Positions 1 to 7,712 of a stretch of DNA of 64,000 nt are shown here, piece by piece. Under the pieces are notes generated by a model. It was given only the letters and a program-made list of their open reading frames with translations. It was not told the DNA's origin and made no database searches. Location: assembly GCA_035310145.1 (NCBI GenBank), contig DATGEL010000104.1:56516-120515 (forward strand), given 5' to 3'. The stretch comes from Dehalococcoidia bacterium (GTDB lineage: Bacteria; Chloroflexota; Dehalococcoidia; CAUJGQ01). Numbering within the stretch: position 1 is the first letter of the stretch; every line of letters starts with the position of its first letter. A program made the position numbers and the translations under genes.

Positions 1-622
1 GCTCGATTAACCTGGGCGCGACGAAGCGGTAACCATCCGCCGCCGTGAGCCAGGCGTCGGTCACGAATTGGGGCTCGCCGGGTTCCAGGGAAGCATAGCC
101 CGAGCGCTGCAGCGCCTCGTGCGCCTCCGCGCCACGTCCCTGCGCCGTGTAGGCCCTGGCCAGGGCGCGGTAAACGCTGCGCCGGATCGCGGTCGGGAAC
201 GCGTTCATGTGAGCGAGCACCCATTCGAGATCGGCCACCGCCGCGCCCGCTTTGCCCAGCATGGCGGGAAGCTCGGCGAGCACCAGGCCGCGGAAGTAGG
301 TCGTCAGACCAGGTTCCCGGGCCACGGCGCGGTCCAGCTTGCCCACCGCGTCGCGGATCCAGGCCGGACGCCGGAACAGGGGCTTCCGGCCGGCGAGCCT
401 CGCCTGGAAGACCCCTTCCAGGGCGAGGAGGAGCGGCTCGTTCGGTTGGGCGGCGGCCCGCTCGCGGAAAAAGGCGTAGCCGCGCTGAAACTGGCGGGTA
501 GCCAGAAGCTGGCCGGCCAGCACGACGATGGTGCGGCGTTCCACGGTCGGCCAGCGGACCGCCTCCTGCAGGGCATCGAGCTCCAGGTATCGGCTGGTGT
601 TGGGATTGGCATGAGTACGCAT
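1..622 (-). CDS. TPR-like protein, C-terminal part cut by window edge
   Basis: Open from an ATG at 622 to the window edge with no stop, giving 207 visible residues. The sequence is a series of amphipathic Ala/Leu/Arg-rich helix pairs (for example FQRGYAFFRERAAAQPNEPL and RSVYRALARAYTAQGRGAEA), the look of TPR-type repeats. The visible C-terminus switches to a non-helical stretch (DAWLTAADGYRFVAPRLIE) that could open a second domain; from memory this resembles the entry to an MBL-fold hydrolase domain, but that part is outside the window. It is divergent from the HxlR regulator, with a shared palindromic intergenic region, so it may be that regulator's target. Function not assigned. Confidence 0.7.
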   Translation of the reverse strand, partial: MRTHANPNTSRYLELDALQEAVRWPTVERRTIVVLAGQLLATRQFQRGYAFFRERAAAQPNEPLLLALEGVFQARLAGRKPLFRRPAWIRDAVGKLDRAVAREPGLTTYFRGLVLAELPAMLGKAGAAVADLEWVLAHMNAFPTAIRRSVYRALARAYTAQGRGAEAHEALQRSGYASLEPGEPQFVTDAWLTAADGYRFVAPRLIE

Positions 623-701
623 CGGTCGAGACTGCCTTTCGTCTTGCACGTCAATGCTTCGGCGGGCCGAGCCAGGCGGCGGCTACCGCCCACGCGTCCC
701 G

Positions 702-743
702 CACTGGTCACTTGCGAATAACAAGTGATCCTATGGACCAGTG
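702..743. promoter_or_regulatory. Nested inverted repeats, candidate HxlR operator
   Basis: Between the divergent TPR-like gene and the HxlR gene lie two concentric perfect inverted repeats. The inner one is CACTTG (709-714) with CAAGTG (722-727); the outer one is CACTGGTC (702-709) with GACCAGTG (736-743). A further CAAGTG half-site occurs at 766-771. HxlR-type regulators bind short palindromes as dimers, so this is the natural operator candidate. Confidence 0.55.
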
Positions 744-747
744 TCAA
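718..747 (-). promoter_or_regulatory. Sigma70-like promoter for the TPR-like gene
   Basis: On the minus strand TTGACA (747-742) is followed after 18 bases by TGTTAT (723-718). The -10 element overlaps the CAAGTG arm of the palindrome, which would let a bound dimer repress this promoter. Confidence 0.45.
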
Positions 748-809
748 CCAGTCTGTTCTAAAATGCAAGTGGCTGGAACGCGGCATGCGAGAGGAGTTCA
801 CCGGCAACG

Positions 810-1205
810 ATGATCGGTCAGGAGCGGGCAGGCGATGAGACCACGGCTGGCCCCGGCCGTTCGCTGTGCCCAGTGGCCCGCGCGCTGGACCTGGTGGGGG
901 ACCGCTGGACCCTGCTGGTGATCCGCGATCTGCTCGGCGGCCAGAAGCGCTACGGCGATCTCCTCGCCTCAGCGGAGCACATCCCCACCAACATCCTGGC
1001 CGACCGCCTGAAGCGCCTGGAACGCGCGGGGCTGCTGGAGCGAATTCGCTACCGCGAGCATCCGCCACGTTTCGAGTACCGCCTCACCGCCGAAGGCAGA
1101 GGGCTGGGACGTGCGATCGATGCGCTCGCCACCTGGGGGCTCGCGCACTTTCCCGGAACCGTCAGGGCGATTCCCGGTAGCGACGAGCTCGACCGCGCCC
1201 GGTGA
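810..1205 (+). CDS. HxlR-family winged-helix transcriptional regulator
   Basis: A 131-residue single-domain regulator. The family signature is plain: a Cys-Pro near the N-terminus (SLCPVARALDLVGDRWTLLV), the recognition region RYGDLLASAEHIPTNILADR with LKRLERAGLLER, and the wing PPRFEYRLTAEGRGL ending in a dimerisation helix. HxlR proteins respond to aldehydes, redox state or aromatic ligands, sometimes through the conserved cysteine. A GAGGAG ribosome binding site precedes the ATG. It diverges from the TPR-like gene across a palindromic region and probably controls that promoter and itself. Confidence 0.9.
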   Translation: MIGQERAGDETTAGPGRSLCPVARALDLVGDRWTLLVIRDLLGGQKRYGDLLASAEHIPTNILADRLKRLERAGLLERIRYREHPPRFEYRLTAEGRGLGRAIDALATWGLAHFPGTVRAIPGSDELDRAR

Positions 1206-1262
1206 TGGACCGGCCGTCACGAACGGTTGGCACCGCGGCGCGCCGTGGGTCGCGGCCGGCGG

Positions 1263-1294
1263 CGCGAAGGGCGCACGCCGTGCGCCCCTACAGG
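1263..1294. repeat. Dispersed palindromic repeat A, copy 1
   Basis: GGGCGCACG (1269-1277) and CGTGCGCCC (1279-1287) form a 9-bp perfect inverted repeat, followed by a CAGG trailer. The same core with the same trailer occurs at 10250-10275. It lies downstream of the HxlR gene in non-coding DNA and could fold as a terminator-like hairpin. Confidence 0.6.
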
Positions 1295-1343
1295 TGGCCT
1301 TGAAGCTCTGCCTCTAGCCCCAATCGCTCCGTATTGCATCTCT

Positions 1344-1371
1344 CCCCTTCCCCCAGGATTGGGGGAAGGGG
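1344..1371. repeat. Dispersed palindromic repeat B, copy 1
   Basis: CCCCTTCCCCC (1344-1354) and GGGGGAAGGGG (1361-1371) make an 11-bp perfect stem with loop AGGATT. The core CCCAGGATTGGG is shared, in inverse orientation, with the 18801-18832 palindrome. It lies between the convergent HxlR and PhyH genes and may act as a bidirectional terminator. Confidence 0.6.
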
Positions 1372-1396
1372 CCGGGGGATGGGGGCCGCGGCCCGG

Positions 1397-2257
1397 CTAC
1401 CGATACGGCGACAAATCGATGCCGGGATAGCGCGCGGCCGTGTCGACCAGCGTCTGCTCGTTCCAGTACTCGTGCCCAGGCGGCGGCCAGCCGAACAGGT
1501 CGCGCTCCCGCACCGACATGCGCACGATCGCCTCGGTCATGTTCGGGTCGTTGGCGCGGTTCGGCCAGGCGAGCTTGCCGGCCCAGGGCGTGCCCCTCGC
1601 CTTGTAATCGGTCAGCAACGCGAAGCGCGAGCGCCCGGGCGCGCGGAAGTCCGAGCCGCGGTGCATCACGTCGGTGCGGTAGATGAGGAGCGTGCCGGCG
1701 GGGCCGGTGGCCGCGATCTCCTGGTCGAACAGCTCGCCCATCGGCAGCAGGTCTGGGACCAGCGGCAAGTCCTTCGTCAGCGGCGCGGGCAGAACTTTGG
1801 TTGGGCCGTCCAGCTCCGTCACGTCGGACAACAGCAGAAAGGTCGTCATCTGCAGCCAGCGGCCATCGCGGCGCGGCACAACCAGCGTGTGGTTGCCGTA
1901 ATCATAGTGATGCGGCTGATCGTAATTGACGGCGCCCGCGTACTTGCCCCACAGCTCGATCTTGTAGATCTCCAGCTCGGCCGAGCCGATCAGGCGCTCC
2001 GCGGCGTCCACCATGTCGGGATGGAACGGCAGCCGGTTCAGCGCCCACGACTTGTAAGGGAACAGGTTGATTCCGGAGAACTGGCTCTTGCCGATCGCTT
2101 CGTACTGCTCCGGCGCGGCGAAGTAGTCCTCCGGCCGCGGAAAGTGCAGCCAGAGCGCCGCCTGCGCCTCTGCCAGCTCCGTACCGGAGAGGAAGCCCCG
2201 GACGACGGTGAAGCCCTGCTCCCGCACCTCGGCCAGCTGCTGATCGGAAATGTGCAC
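1397..2257 (-). CDS. Phytanoyl-CoA dioxygenase (PhyH) family protein
   Basis: A 286-residue Fe(II)/2-oxoglutarate dioxygenase of the PhyH family. The iron ligands are expected in the QPHHYDYGNH region (His near 116-117) and in YRTDVMHRGSDFR, where the distal His is followed by the Arg that holds 2-oxoglutarate (RSRFALL). PhyH enzymes hydroxylate acyl-CoAs or diverse small molecules; the substrate here cannot be told. The start is GTG with AGAGGGA nine bases upstream. It stands alone: the upstream E2 gene on the same strand is separated by about 80 bases. Confidence 0.85.
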   Translation of the reverse strand: MHISDQQLAEVREQGFTVVRGFLSGTELAEAQAALWLHFPRPEDYFAAPEQYEAIGKSQFSGINLFPYKSWALNRLPFHPDMVDAAERLIGSAELEIYKIELWGKYAGAVNYDQPHHYDYGNHTLVVPRRDGRWLQMTTFLLLSDVTELDGPTKVLPAPLTKDLPLVPDLLPMGELFDQEIAATGPAGTLLIYRTDVMHRGSDFRAPGRSRFALLTDYKARGTPWAGKLAWPNRANDPNMTEAIVRMSVRERDLFGWPPPGHEYWNEQTLVDTAARYPGIDLSPYR

Positions 2258-2341
2258 GGACTCAGTTCCCTCTGCCGGGGCTTCGGTGTGGTCGCGGCCG
2301 ATTGAAGTTGTGAGCAGGGATGCCGCGTGCTGGAACCCGCG

Positions 2342-3883
2342 CTACAACGCCAGCCGCAGCGGGTGCTCCAGCAGCTCCTTGAGGTCGCGCAAGAACTCGC
2401 CGCCCTGGGCGCCGTCGGTGACGCGGTGGTCGGCGGCCAGCGCCACCATCATCAGCTTGCGGATCACGATCTGCCCCTCGCGCACGGCCGGTTTGTCCTC
2501 GACGGCGCCGACGCCGAGGATCGCGGCCTGCGGCGGCTGGATGATCGGGATCAGCGTCTCGATGCCGTACATGCCGAGGTTGCTGATCGTGAAGGTGCCG
2601 TCGTTCAGCTCGGCGGGGCGCATCATGCCGGACCGAGCGCGCTCCGCCAGGTCGTGCGCCTCGGCAGCGATCGTCCCCAGGCTCTTCACGCCCACGTCCA
2701 GCAGCGCCGGGGCGATCAGCCCGTCGGGCAGAGCCACGCCGATGCAGACGTTGATGCGCTCGTTCAGGTGCAGGCCGTCGTCGCCGTAGGCGGCGTTGAA
2801 GGGGGTGTACCGCTTCAACGTCTCGGCGCAGGCCTTGACGATCAGGTCGTTGACGGAGACGCGCAGGCCCTCCGGCGCCGCCTGGTTGAGCTGGGCGCGG
2901 AAGGCCATCGCCTCCGTCATGTCGATCTCGGCGGTGACGTAATAGTGCGGCGCCTCCCGCTTGCTCTGCGCCATGCGCCGCGCGATCGCCTGCCGCATTT
3001 TCGAGAACGGCTGCACGCCGGCGGCAGGCGCCGCCGCGGGACGCTGAGGCGCGGCCGGCGCGGCGGGCCGGGGCGCTGGCGGCGGCGCGGCCTGCGCGGC
3101 GGCGGGTTGCGTCGAGACGGGTGTTGCCGCTGGCTCCGCCGGCTGCTCCCAGCGGCGCGGCACGACCGGCTCGGCAGGCGCCGGCGATGGGGCGGCTGCC
3201 GGGCGCTCAATGGTGGCGACCCCGCCTGCGGGTTGCGCTGCGGGCGCCGCCGTTGCTGCACTCGCCGCGGCAGGCTGGCCCTGGGCCGCGGCGCGCTCCA
3301 CGTCCTTGCGCATGATGCGGCCTTCGGGGCCGCTGCCCTGCAGCGAGCGCAGATCGACACCCAGCTCCTCGGCGATGTTGCGCGCCACGGGCGAGACGCG
3401 CAGCCGCTGCCCCGGCCCCGCGATCTGCGAGCCGTCGGGGGGCGTGCGCAATTCTCCGCGATCGCTTGCCGGCGGCGCCGCGCCCGCGGCCACGGGTTCG
3501 CGCACCTGTTCGCCGCCGCCCGCGCCGTTAGCTGCAGGGACGGGCGCGGCCACCGGCGGCGGTTCCACTGCTCCCCCGGCGGCCGCGAGCACGGGTTCGG
3601 GAGCGGGCGGCGCGGCGGCGGACGGGGCCGAGACGGCAGCATCGGCGCCGGCTTCAATCAGGGCGATCACCTCGCCGACCGGCACGACCTGGCCCTCGGC
3701 GGCCAGTGTCCGGCTGAGCACCCCGTCGATGAACGACTCGATCTCGACGTTGGCCTTGTCGGTCTCGATCTCGGCGATGATCTCGCCCCGCGCCACGTGC
3801 TCGCCCGGCTGCTTCAGCCAGCGCAGCAGTGTGCCCTCCTGCATGTCGGCGCCCATCTGGGGCATGATCACTTCGGTCGCCAT
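2342..3883 (-). CDS. Dihydrolipoamide acyltransferase (E2) of a 2-oxoacid dehydrogenase complex
   Basis: The 513-residue protein has the full E2 layout. A single lipoyl domain occupies about residues 1-78 with the lipoylated lysine at Lys43 in ETDKAN. Two Ala/Pro-rich linkers flank a peripheral subunit-binding domain near 152-192 (VSPVARNIAEELGVDL). The C-terminal catalytic domain ends with the active-site motif DHRVTDG, His near 486. It transfers the acyl group from lipoamide to CoA in pyruvate or branched-chain oxoacid dehydrogenase. No E1 or E3 gene is adjacent, so the substrate is undecided. ATG start with GGAGG eight bases upstream. Confidence 0.93.
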   Translation of the reverse strand: MATEVIMPQMGADMQEGTLLRWLKQPGEHVARGEIIAEIETDKANVEIESFIDGVLSRTLAAEGQVVPVGEVIALIEAGADAAVSAPSAAAPPAPEPVLAAAGGAVEPPPVAAPVPAANGAGGGEQVREPVAAGAAPPASDRGELRTPPDGSQIAGPGQRLRVSPVARNIAEELGVDLRSLQGSGPEGRIMRKDVERAAAQGQPAAASAATAAPAAQPAGGVATIERPAAAPSPAPAEPVVPRRWEQPAEPAATPVSTQPAAAQAAPPPAPRPAAPAAPQRPAAAPAAGVQPFSKMRQAIARRMAQSKREAPHYYVTAEIDMTEAMAFRAQLNQAAPEGLRVSVNDLIVKACAETLKRYTPFNAAYGDDGLHLNERINVCIGVALPDGLIAPALLDVGVKSLGTIAAEAHDLAERARSGMMRPAELNDGTFTISNLGMYGIETLIPIIQPPQAAILGVGAVEDKPAVREGQIVIRKLMMVALAADHRVTDGAQGGEFLRDLKELLEHPLRLAL

Positions 3884-4368
3884 AGCCGTCGCCTCCGAGG
3901 CTGCAAGGTTGGATGCGGGCGAGCCTCAAGCCCCGGCGCGAGCGGCATCCACCGTGCCAGTGCCTGCCGGGTGTACAAAGCCGGGGTGCAGGGCAGCCTG
4001 TGTAGAGCTTAGCAGAGGCCGGGAGCGGGCCGTCAGCGGCCGAGCAGGGAAGGACTCATCGAGGGTTCATCGTGCCCGCTTCTGCCCGTCCTTCCTCGGA
4101 ACCACCAATGAACCACCAAACTCCGGCGGCGTGCGTCTCCTTGCCTGCGCGCTCCCGCGACCAGAGCTACCGCAAAGGCGTAGCGCGGGCCCTGGCCCCA
4201 ATACGATTTCGTTAGTGGCGCTCCAGGCGTGAGCAACAGCGAGGACTACCGAGAGCGGTGCAATGAGATGCCGCCTGCAGGCGTGGCTGCGCAGCCTCGG
4301 CGGCCGTTTCCCGACGATCATCGGGGCCAGACGACGGCCCGCCGACGCTTAACGAAGCCGTATTGGCC
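3884..4368. other. Gene-free interval
   Basis: About 485 bases with no reading frame that has both a ribosome binding site and protein-like composition. It must carry the promoter of the E2 gene, but no good -35/-10 pair was found. The only internal structure noticed is a short direct repeat, GAACCACCAA, near 4100. Confidence 0.4.
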
Positions 4369-4770
4369 TTAGCCCTCCCGGTTCTGCAACGCCGTGTCGG
4401 TCATCCCGACAAATGAACGCACATCGCTGACGCTGCGTCTGCCTTCCGGGGCGATCGTCCGGAAGCCGCGGTTCACCGCGTTGATCAGCGCCTCCATGTA
4501 ACGCACGCCGTGCTTCACCAGATCCGCATGCAGGCGATCCAGCGGCGGGACCGTGCCCGGTTGCCGTGCGTTCATCAGCGCCGCCTGGGCCTCGCCAAGG
4601 ATCAGCGTGCGCGTGAAGACGAGCGGGTCGGGACGGTCGGAGATTTCGCTCGCCGTTAGCTGACATGAATAGCGCGAGCTGCCGTCATCCTCGCGCGCCT
4701 GGTCGAGCTGCGCCACAAGGCGATAGCCGGCATACGTGGCTGCGATCGAGGGCTCGGGGGGAGTGGTCAT
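4369..4770 (-). CDS. Hypothetical protein, 133 residues
   Basis: No family recognised. The protein is soluble, mixed in composition, with a segment around residues 35-60 (SEISDRPDPLVFTRTLILGE) and a C-terminal helix (YMEALINAVNRGFRTIAPEG) ending in TDTALQNREG. There is no signal peptide or membrane segment. An in-frame TTG lies five codons upstream, but the ATG at 4770 is preferred because GGAG lies seven bases before it. It sits between the GT4 gene and the E2 gene on the same strand, with gaps too large to argue an operon. Confidence 0.6.
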   Translation of the reverse strand: MTTPPEPSIAATYAGYRLVAQLDQAREDDGSSRYSCQLTASEISDRPDPLVFTRTLILGEAQAALMNARQPGTVPPLDRLHADLVKHGVRYMEALINAVNRGFRTIAPEGRRSVSDVRSFVGMTDTALQNREG

Positions 4771-4900
4771 GGACGTACTCCACAATCTATTACGCCGCCG
4801 TGTGGGCTGCGGCGGCCGTGTCGGCGTACCCGTTGCTGGCTCCGCCCGATGGCGCTGCCCACGCGTACGGGCGAGCGATGCTGTGCGCTTGCCCCTGACA

Positions 4901-6010
4901 TCAGGTGCTCGCCGTGCCGTTGCTGCTCGTCACCGGCTGGTCGGTGCGCAGCGCCGAAGGTCTGCTGAGCGCCAGCGCCGGAACCGTGCGGGATGCGGTC
5001 AACTGGTCGTAGAGAACCTCGTAGCCGGCCGCCATCTGCGCCGGCGAGAAGCGCTCCAGCGCCGCGCGCCGGCATGCTGCGCGGTCGATCTCTCCCACGC
5101 GCTCGACGGCCAACGCCATCTCTTCAACTGAGTCGCAGATGAAGCCCGTCACGCCGTCGTCGATGACTTCGGGCACCGACCCGAACCGCCCGGCGATCAC
5201 CGGTGTGCCGGTCGCCAGAGCTTCGGCCATGACCAGGCCGAAGGGCTCCGGCCAGCGAATCGGAAAAAGTAGCGCCAACGCGCCGCCCAGAAAGGCGTCC
5301 TTCGTCTGCTGATCCACTTCGCCGATGTAGGTGACCAGTGGGTCAGCCAGCAGGGGAACAATTCGCTGCTCGTAGTAGGCCTGGTCGATAGGGTCAACTT
5401 TGGCGGCAAGCTTGAGTGGCAACCCTGCCATGCGGGCCACGGCAACGGCGTCCTCCACGCCCTTGTCAGGCGCGAGACGTCCCAGGAAGGCCAGGTAATC
5501 GCCGGGGCGCGCATGGAAGTTGTAGTCGGGCAGGTTGATGCCGTTGTAGACGGTGCCGCGCCAGTTCCACCCCGGCAGCAGCCGGCGCTGATTGTCGCTC
5601 ACCGAGACCAGGTTGGTGTCGCGGTAGGCATCGAACAGCGGACGCAGCCAGGACAGGTCGAGGCGGCCGTGCAACGTGAACAGCACAGGGGTCTCCACCA
5701 ATCGGGCAAAGGGCAGAGCCGGCACATCGACGTGCGCGTGGATCAGATCGAACTCGGCGGCTCGTTCAAACACCTGGCCGATGCTCAGCATCGTGGCCGG
5801 CAGATAGTCGGGCACTCCCAGCGGGCGGAGGGCCCGCGGCACCACCGGCACCAGACGAGCCGTGGTTGTCGAATCACCGCTGGCAAAGAGGGTGACCTCG
5901 TGGCCGCGACGCACCAGCTCTTCGGTCAGCACCGACACGACGCGTTCCGTGCCGCCGTATCTGGCGGGCGGCACACTTTCCTGCAACGGTGCAAGTTGCG
6001 CGATGCGCAT
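4901..6010 (-). CDS. Glycosyltransferase family 4
   Basis: A 369-residue GT-B fold retaining glycosyltransferase. The N-terminal acceptor domain opens with MRIAQLAPLQESVPPARYGGTERVV, the form seen in family members acting on activated sugars. The donor domain starts near FLGRLAPDKGVEDAV and holds the diagnostic EPFGLVMAEALATGTPVIA motif, whose first Glu contacts the donor nucleotide sugar. It likely adds a sugar to a lipid, polysaccharide or small molecule; the acceptor is unknown. The start ATG at 6010 has AAGGAG seven bases upstream; an in-frame TTG two codons earlier is less likely. Confidence 0.9.
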   Translation of the reverse strand: MRIAQLAPLQESVPPARYGGTERVVSVLTEELVRRGHEVTLFASGDSTTTARLVPVVPRALRPLGVPDYLPATMLSIGQVFERAAEFDLIHAHVDVPALPFARLVETPVLFTLHGRLDLSWLRPLFDAYRDTNLVSVSDNQRRLLPGWNWRGTVYNGINLPDYNFHARPGDYLAFLGRLAPDKGVEDAVAVARMAGLPLKLAAKVDPIDQAYYEQRIVPLLADPLVTYIGEVDQQTKDAFLGGALALLFPIRWPEPFGLVMAEALATGTPVIAGRFGSVPEVIDDGVTGFICDSVEEMALAVERVGEIDRAACRRAALERFSPAQMAAGYEVLYDQLTASRTVPALALSRPSALRTDQPVTSSNGTAST

Positions 6011-6129
6011 GCGCAATCTCCTTCGATGACGGCTGTATCGCTAGTCAGCCGTTGTACCAGTCAGCGCTGCTCGCCCGCGGCGGGTGGCGGCGCGGACGCA
6101 GCGCGCGGCAGGGCGTTCTGCGCGGTGCG

Positions 6130-6381
6130 TCACAGCAGCAGCCCGGCGTGAAGCGGGCTGTGGCCTCGCCCTCGTCCTGGGTTCGACGGCGACGGTTCGA
6201 CGGCCCCCGGCGACTGGCGCCAGCTGCAGCTTAGACAACACCACACGGTCCCATCCGCTTCCTCGTCGCTGACTTCGCGATAGAGGGAGCGGGCCGCGCA
6301 GCGGGGACATGCGGACAGGCGCACGGCCCGGTGCGTGGCGGGAGTCTGTGCCTCCGCCTGGTTTTCTGCTGCAACCGTCAT
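6130..6381 (-). CDS. Small zinc-ribbon protein, 83 residues
   Basis: An 83-residue soluble protein with two CxxC pairs, Cys25/Cys28 (ACPRC) and Cys49/Cys52 (CCLSC), 20 residues apart: a zinc ribbon. The tail (EPSPSNPGRGRGHSPLH) is disordered. Its ATG overlaps the TGA of the 28-residue peptide gene upstream in an ATGA junction, so translation is probably coupled to that peptide. This tight link is the main clue to its role, which is unknown. The same reading frame extends further upstream without a stop, but that part is out of frame with the real peptide gene and is not protein-like. Confidence 0.65.
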   Translation of the reverse strand: MTVAAENQAEAQTPATHRAVRLSACPRCAARSLYREVSDEEADGTVWCCLSCSWRQSPGAVEPSPSNPGRGRGHSPLHAGLLL

Positions 6382-6464
6382 AGCACCAGCTTGAACGCGA
6401 GGAAGACCACAAGGATGGCGAGGAGCAGGCTTGTCCACGGGTGGGCCTTCAGCAGCGACAACAT
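6378..6464 (-). CDS. 28-residue single-pass membrane peptide (paralogue A)
   Basis: A tiny gene starting ATG at 6464 and ending TGA at 6378-6380. The peptide begins MLSLLKAHPWTSLLL, has one hydrophobic segment of about 17 residues and ends FKLVL. It matches, residue for residue in length and at 14 of 28 positions, the peptide encoded at 8878-8964: M-L-x-L-x-K-x-H-P then S-L-x-L, L, F and K-L-V in register. That conservation and the ATGA overlap with the downstream zinc-ribbon gene are the evidence that it is real. An alternative ATG lies three codons upstream. No strong ribosome binding site is visible. Confidence 0.6.
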   Translation of the reverse strand: MLSLLKAHPWTSLLLAILVVFLAFKLVL

Positions 6465-6518
6465 CGCAAGCATCGGGGCGCTTCGCTTTCTGCCGCACCG
6501 GGTATCGGCGGCGCTGGG

Positions 6519-6537
6519 GCTGGACCAGAGGTCCAGC
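6519..6537. terminator. Stem-loop downstream of the 169-residue gene
   Basis: GCTGGACC (6519-6526) pairs perfectly with GGTCCAGC (6530-6537) around an AGA loop. It lies after the stop of the 169-residue gene and before the 28-residue peptide gene on the same strand. There is no T-run, so it may be a processing or attenuation hairpin rather than a classical terminator. Confidence 0.4.
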
Positions 6538-6617
6538 GATACGACATACACCACAGGATGGTAGGACCGTGGACACCGGCGGGCAGCCGCGCACTCTGCC
6601 TTCGGCGCATCCCGGAC

Positions 6618-7127
6618 CTACCCAGCGGGGGCGGCGGCCGTCTGGGCGGCGATCGCGCACCGCATCCCGGCCTCCGAAAGTCGGTGCTGGATCAGGTTGT
6701 GCGCACGCGCGAGCGCGACACGCAACGCGGGGGCGATCTTCTCCTCCGCCAGGATGACCACAGCCGCACCGGCGTTGGTAAGCGTCTCCCGGAACTCCTC
6801 GCGTGCGGCCACGTCGAGCCTGTTCGGCAGGGCATCTGGGTCAGCATCGGCGCTGGATGAAGAGACCGCGGCGCCGGGCAGCGAGGGCGAAAGGAGCATG
6901 CCGAGCAGCTCGTCGACGCGCAGTTCCGATACCGCACCCGCGGCAGGGCTGGACGATGAGGAAGCCTCGCGCCATGCCCAACCGGCCGGGGATTGGGCCA
7001 TGACCCCACCGACGGCCGTGCCGATCACGCCATCGCGCCGCAGGCGGCGCACAATGGCAAAGTCCTCCTCCGCCCCGTCGGCGCTCTCGTAGGTCGCGAT
7101 GTAGAGGGCTACCGGTTTCGCTGTCAC
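6618..7127 (-). CDS. Hypothetical protein, possibly DUF1269-like
   Basis: A 169-residue protein starting GTG. The N-terminus (KPVALYIATYESADGAEEDF, then RRDGVIGTAVGGVM) and the segment AGAAVVILAEEKIAPALRVALAR recall DUF1269-type proteins, which carry a ferredoxin-like fold with a Gly-rich centre. The family assignment is from memory of the pattern and is weak. The middle (residues 55-65, SSSSSPAAG) is low complexity, and there is no clear membrane span in this version. It lies within the cluster of very small genes on the minus strand. The ribosome binding site is weak. Confidence 0.55.
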   Translation of the reverse strand: MTAKPVALYIATYESADGAEEDFAIVRRLRRDGVIGTAVGGVMAQSPAGWAWREASSSSSPAAGAVSELRVDELLGMLLSPSLPGAAVSSSSADADPDALPNRLDVAAREEFRETLTNAGAAVVILAEEKIAPALRVALARAHNLIQHRLSEAGMRCAIAAQTAAAPAG

Positions 7128-7181
7128 GGTCTATCGCTTTCTGGCGTGGCCCGTTTTGCCTGAGCGTGGGATCGGCGGATC

Positions 7182-7322
7182 TCAGGCCGGTCGTGCGCTC
7201 GCGCGCTGGCGGAGGTATGCAGCTGAAACCGCTCCGGCGCAGGCTGCGAGCAAGGCCGAGCGGATCGGCCGCTGTCGCGGGTGCCGGGCGGCGTGACGGG
7301 TCCAGTAGTTGTTCTCAGCCAT
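7182..7322 (-). CDS. Small protein, 46 residues
   Basis: Starts at ATG 7322 with a strong GGGAGG ribosome binding site, which is the main evidence for expression. The peptide begins MAENNYWTRHAARHPRQRP and continues with a short hydrophobic segment (SALLAACAGAVSAAYL) and a basic end. The NNYWTR opening followed by Arg-rich then hydrophobic residues resembles, from memory, the Tat signal region of substrate-binding proteins in Chloroflexota; here it stops after 46 codons. It could be an independent membrane peptide or the relic of a longer gene. Confidence 0.5.
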   Translation of the reverse strand: MAENNYWTRHAARHPRQRPIRSALLAACAGAVSAAYLRQRASARPA

Positions 7323-7360
7323 TGTCGTCCTCCCGAACGGCCGGTAGCCCTGGGCGATGC

Positions 7361-7379
7361 TGCCGGCGCAGCGCCGGCA
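7361..7379. terminator. Stem-loop between two small genes
   Basis: TGCCGGC (7361-7367) pairs with GCCGGCA (7373-7379), and the inner bases extend the symmetry. It lies downstream of the 79-residue gene and upstream of the 46-residue gene on the minus strand. No T-run follows. Confidence 0.35.
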
Positions 7380-7469
7380 CGGCTGACCGACGCTGTAACG
7401 TGATGGTGATTCGAGCAGAGCCTTCGCAGGCTTGCAGAGCGGGCGCATCGCCGAGCGCCGCGCCGCTGC

Positions 7470-7709
7470 TCACCTTCCCGCGGCCGCGGGTCCGCGCAGG
7501 AGACGGCTCTCCTCGGCCGTGAAGACCTGGTGGCAGGCCGGACACAGCCACCCCTGCACGGTCTGCCGTGACGCGGCGCCCTCGACGTTCGACCAGCGCG
7601 GCAGCAGCGTGGCGTGGACACAGGGCTTGCCCGCTTGCATGGCCGGCCGAGCGGGCTGGATATGCCGCCACCACAGATTGCCAAGGCGCACGCTGGCCTT
7701 CTCTCGCAC
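7470..7709 (-). CDS. Small Cys/His protein, 79 residues
   Basis: A 79-residue protein with a possible zinc site: Cys30-x-His32 and Cys56-x2-Cys59 (WLCPACHQVFTAEE). The C-terminal CPACHQVF looks like half of a zinc ribbon. The start is GTG at 7709, three bases after the stop of the 96-residue gene, so it is probably translated by coupling, which explains the lack of its own ribosome binding site. An internal ATG at 7640 is an alternative that would keep all four ligands. Function unknown. Confidence 0.5.
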   Translation of the reverse strand: MREKASVRLGNLWWRHIQPARPAMQAGKPCVHATLLPRWSNVEGAASRQTVQGWLCPACHQVFTAEESRLLRGPAAAGR

Positions 7710-7712
7710 GAA

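Noticed and set aside
2327..4012. Long plus-strand frame antisense to the E2 gene, 561 codons
   Set aside because: It is the shadow of the E2 frame in GC-rich DNA: composition is Ala/Arg/Gly/Pro-biased, without domains or a ribosome binding site.
4033..4321. Minus-strand frames in the E2-upstream interval
   Set aside because: No ribosome binding site, no recognisable domain, and overlapping frames of similar length on both strands.
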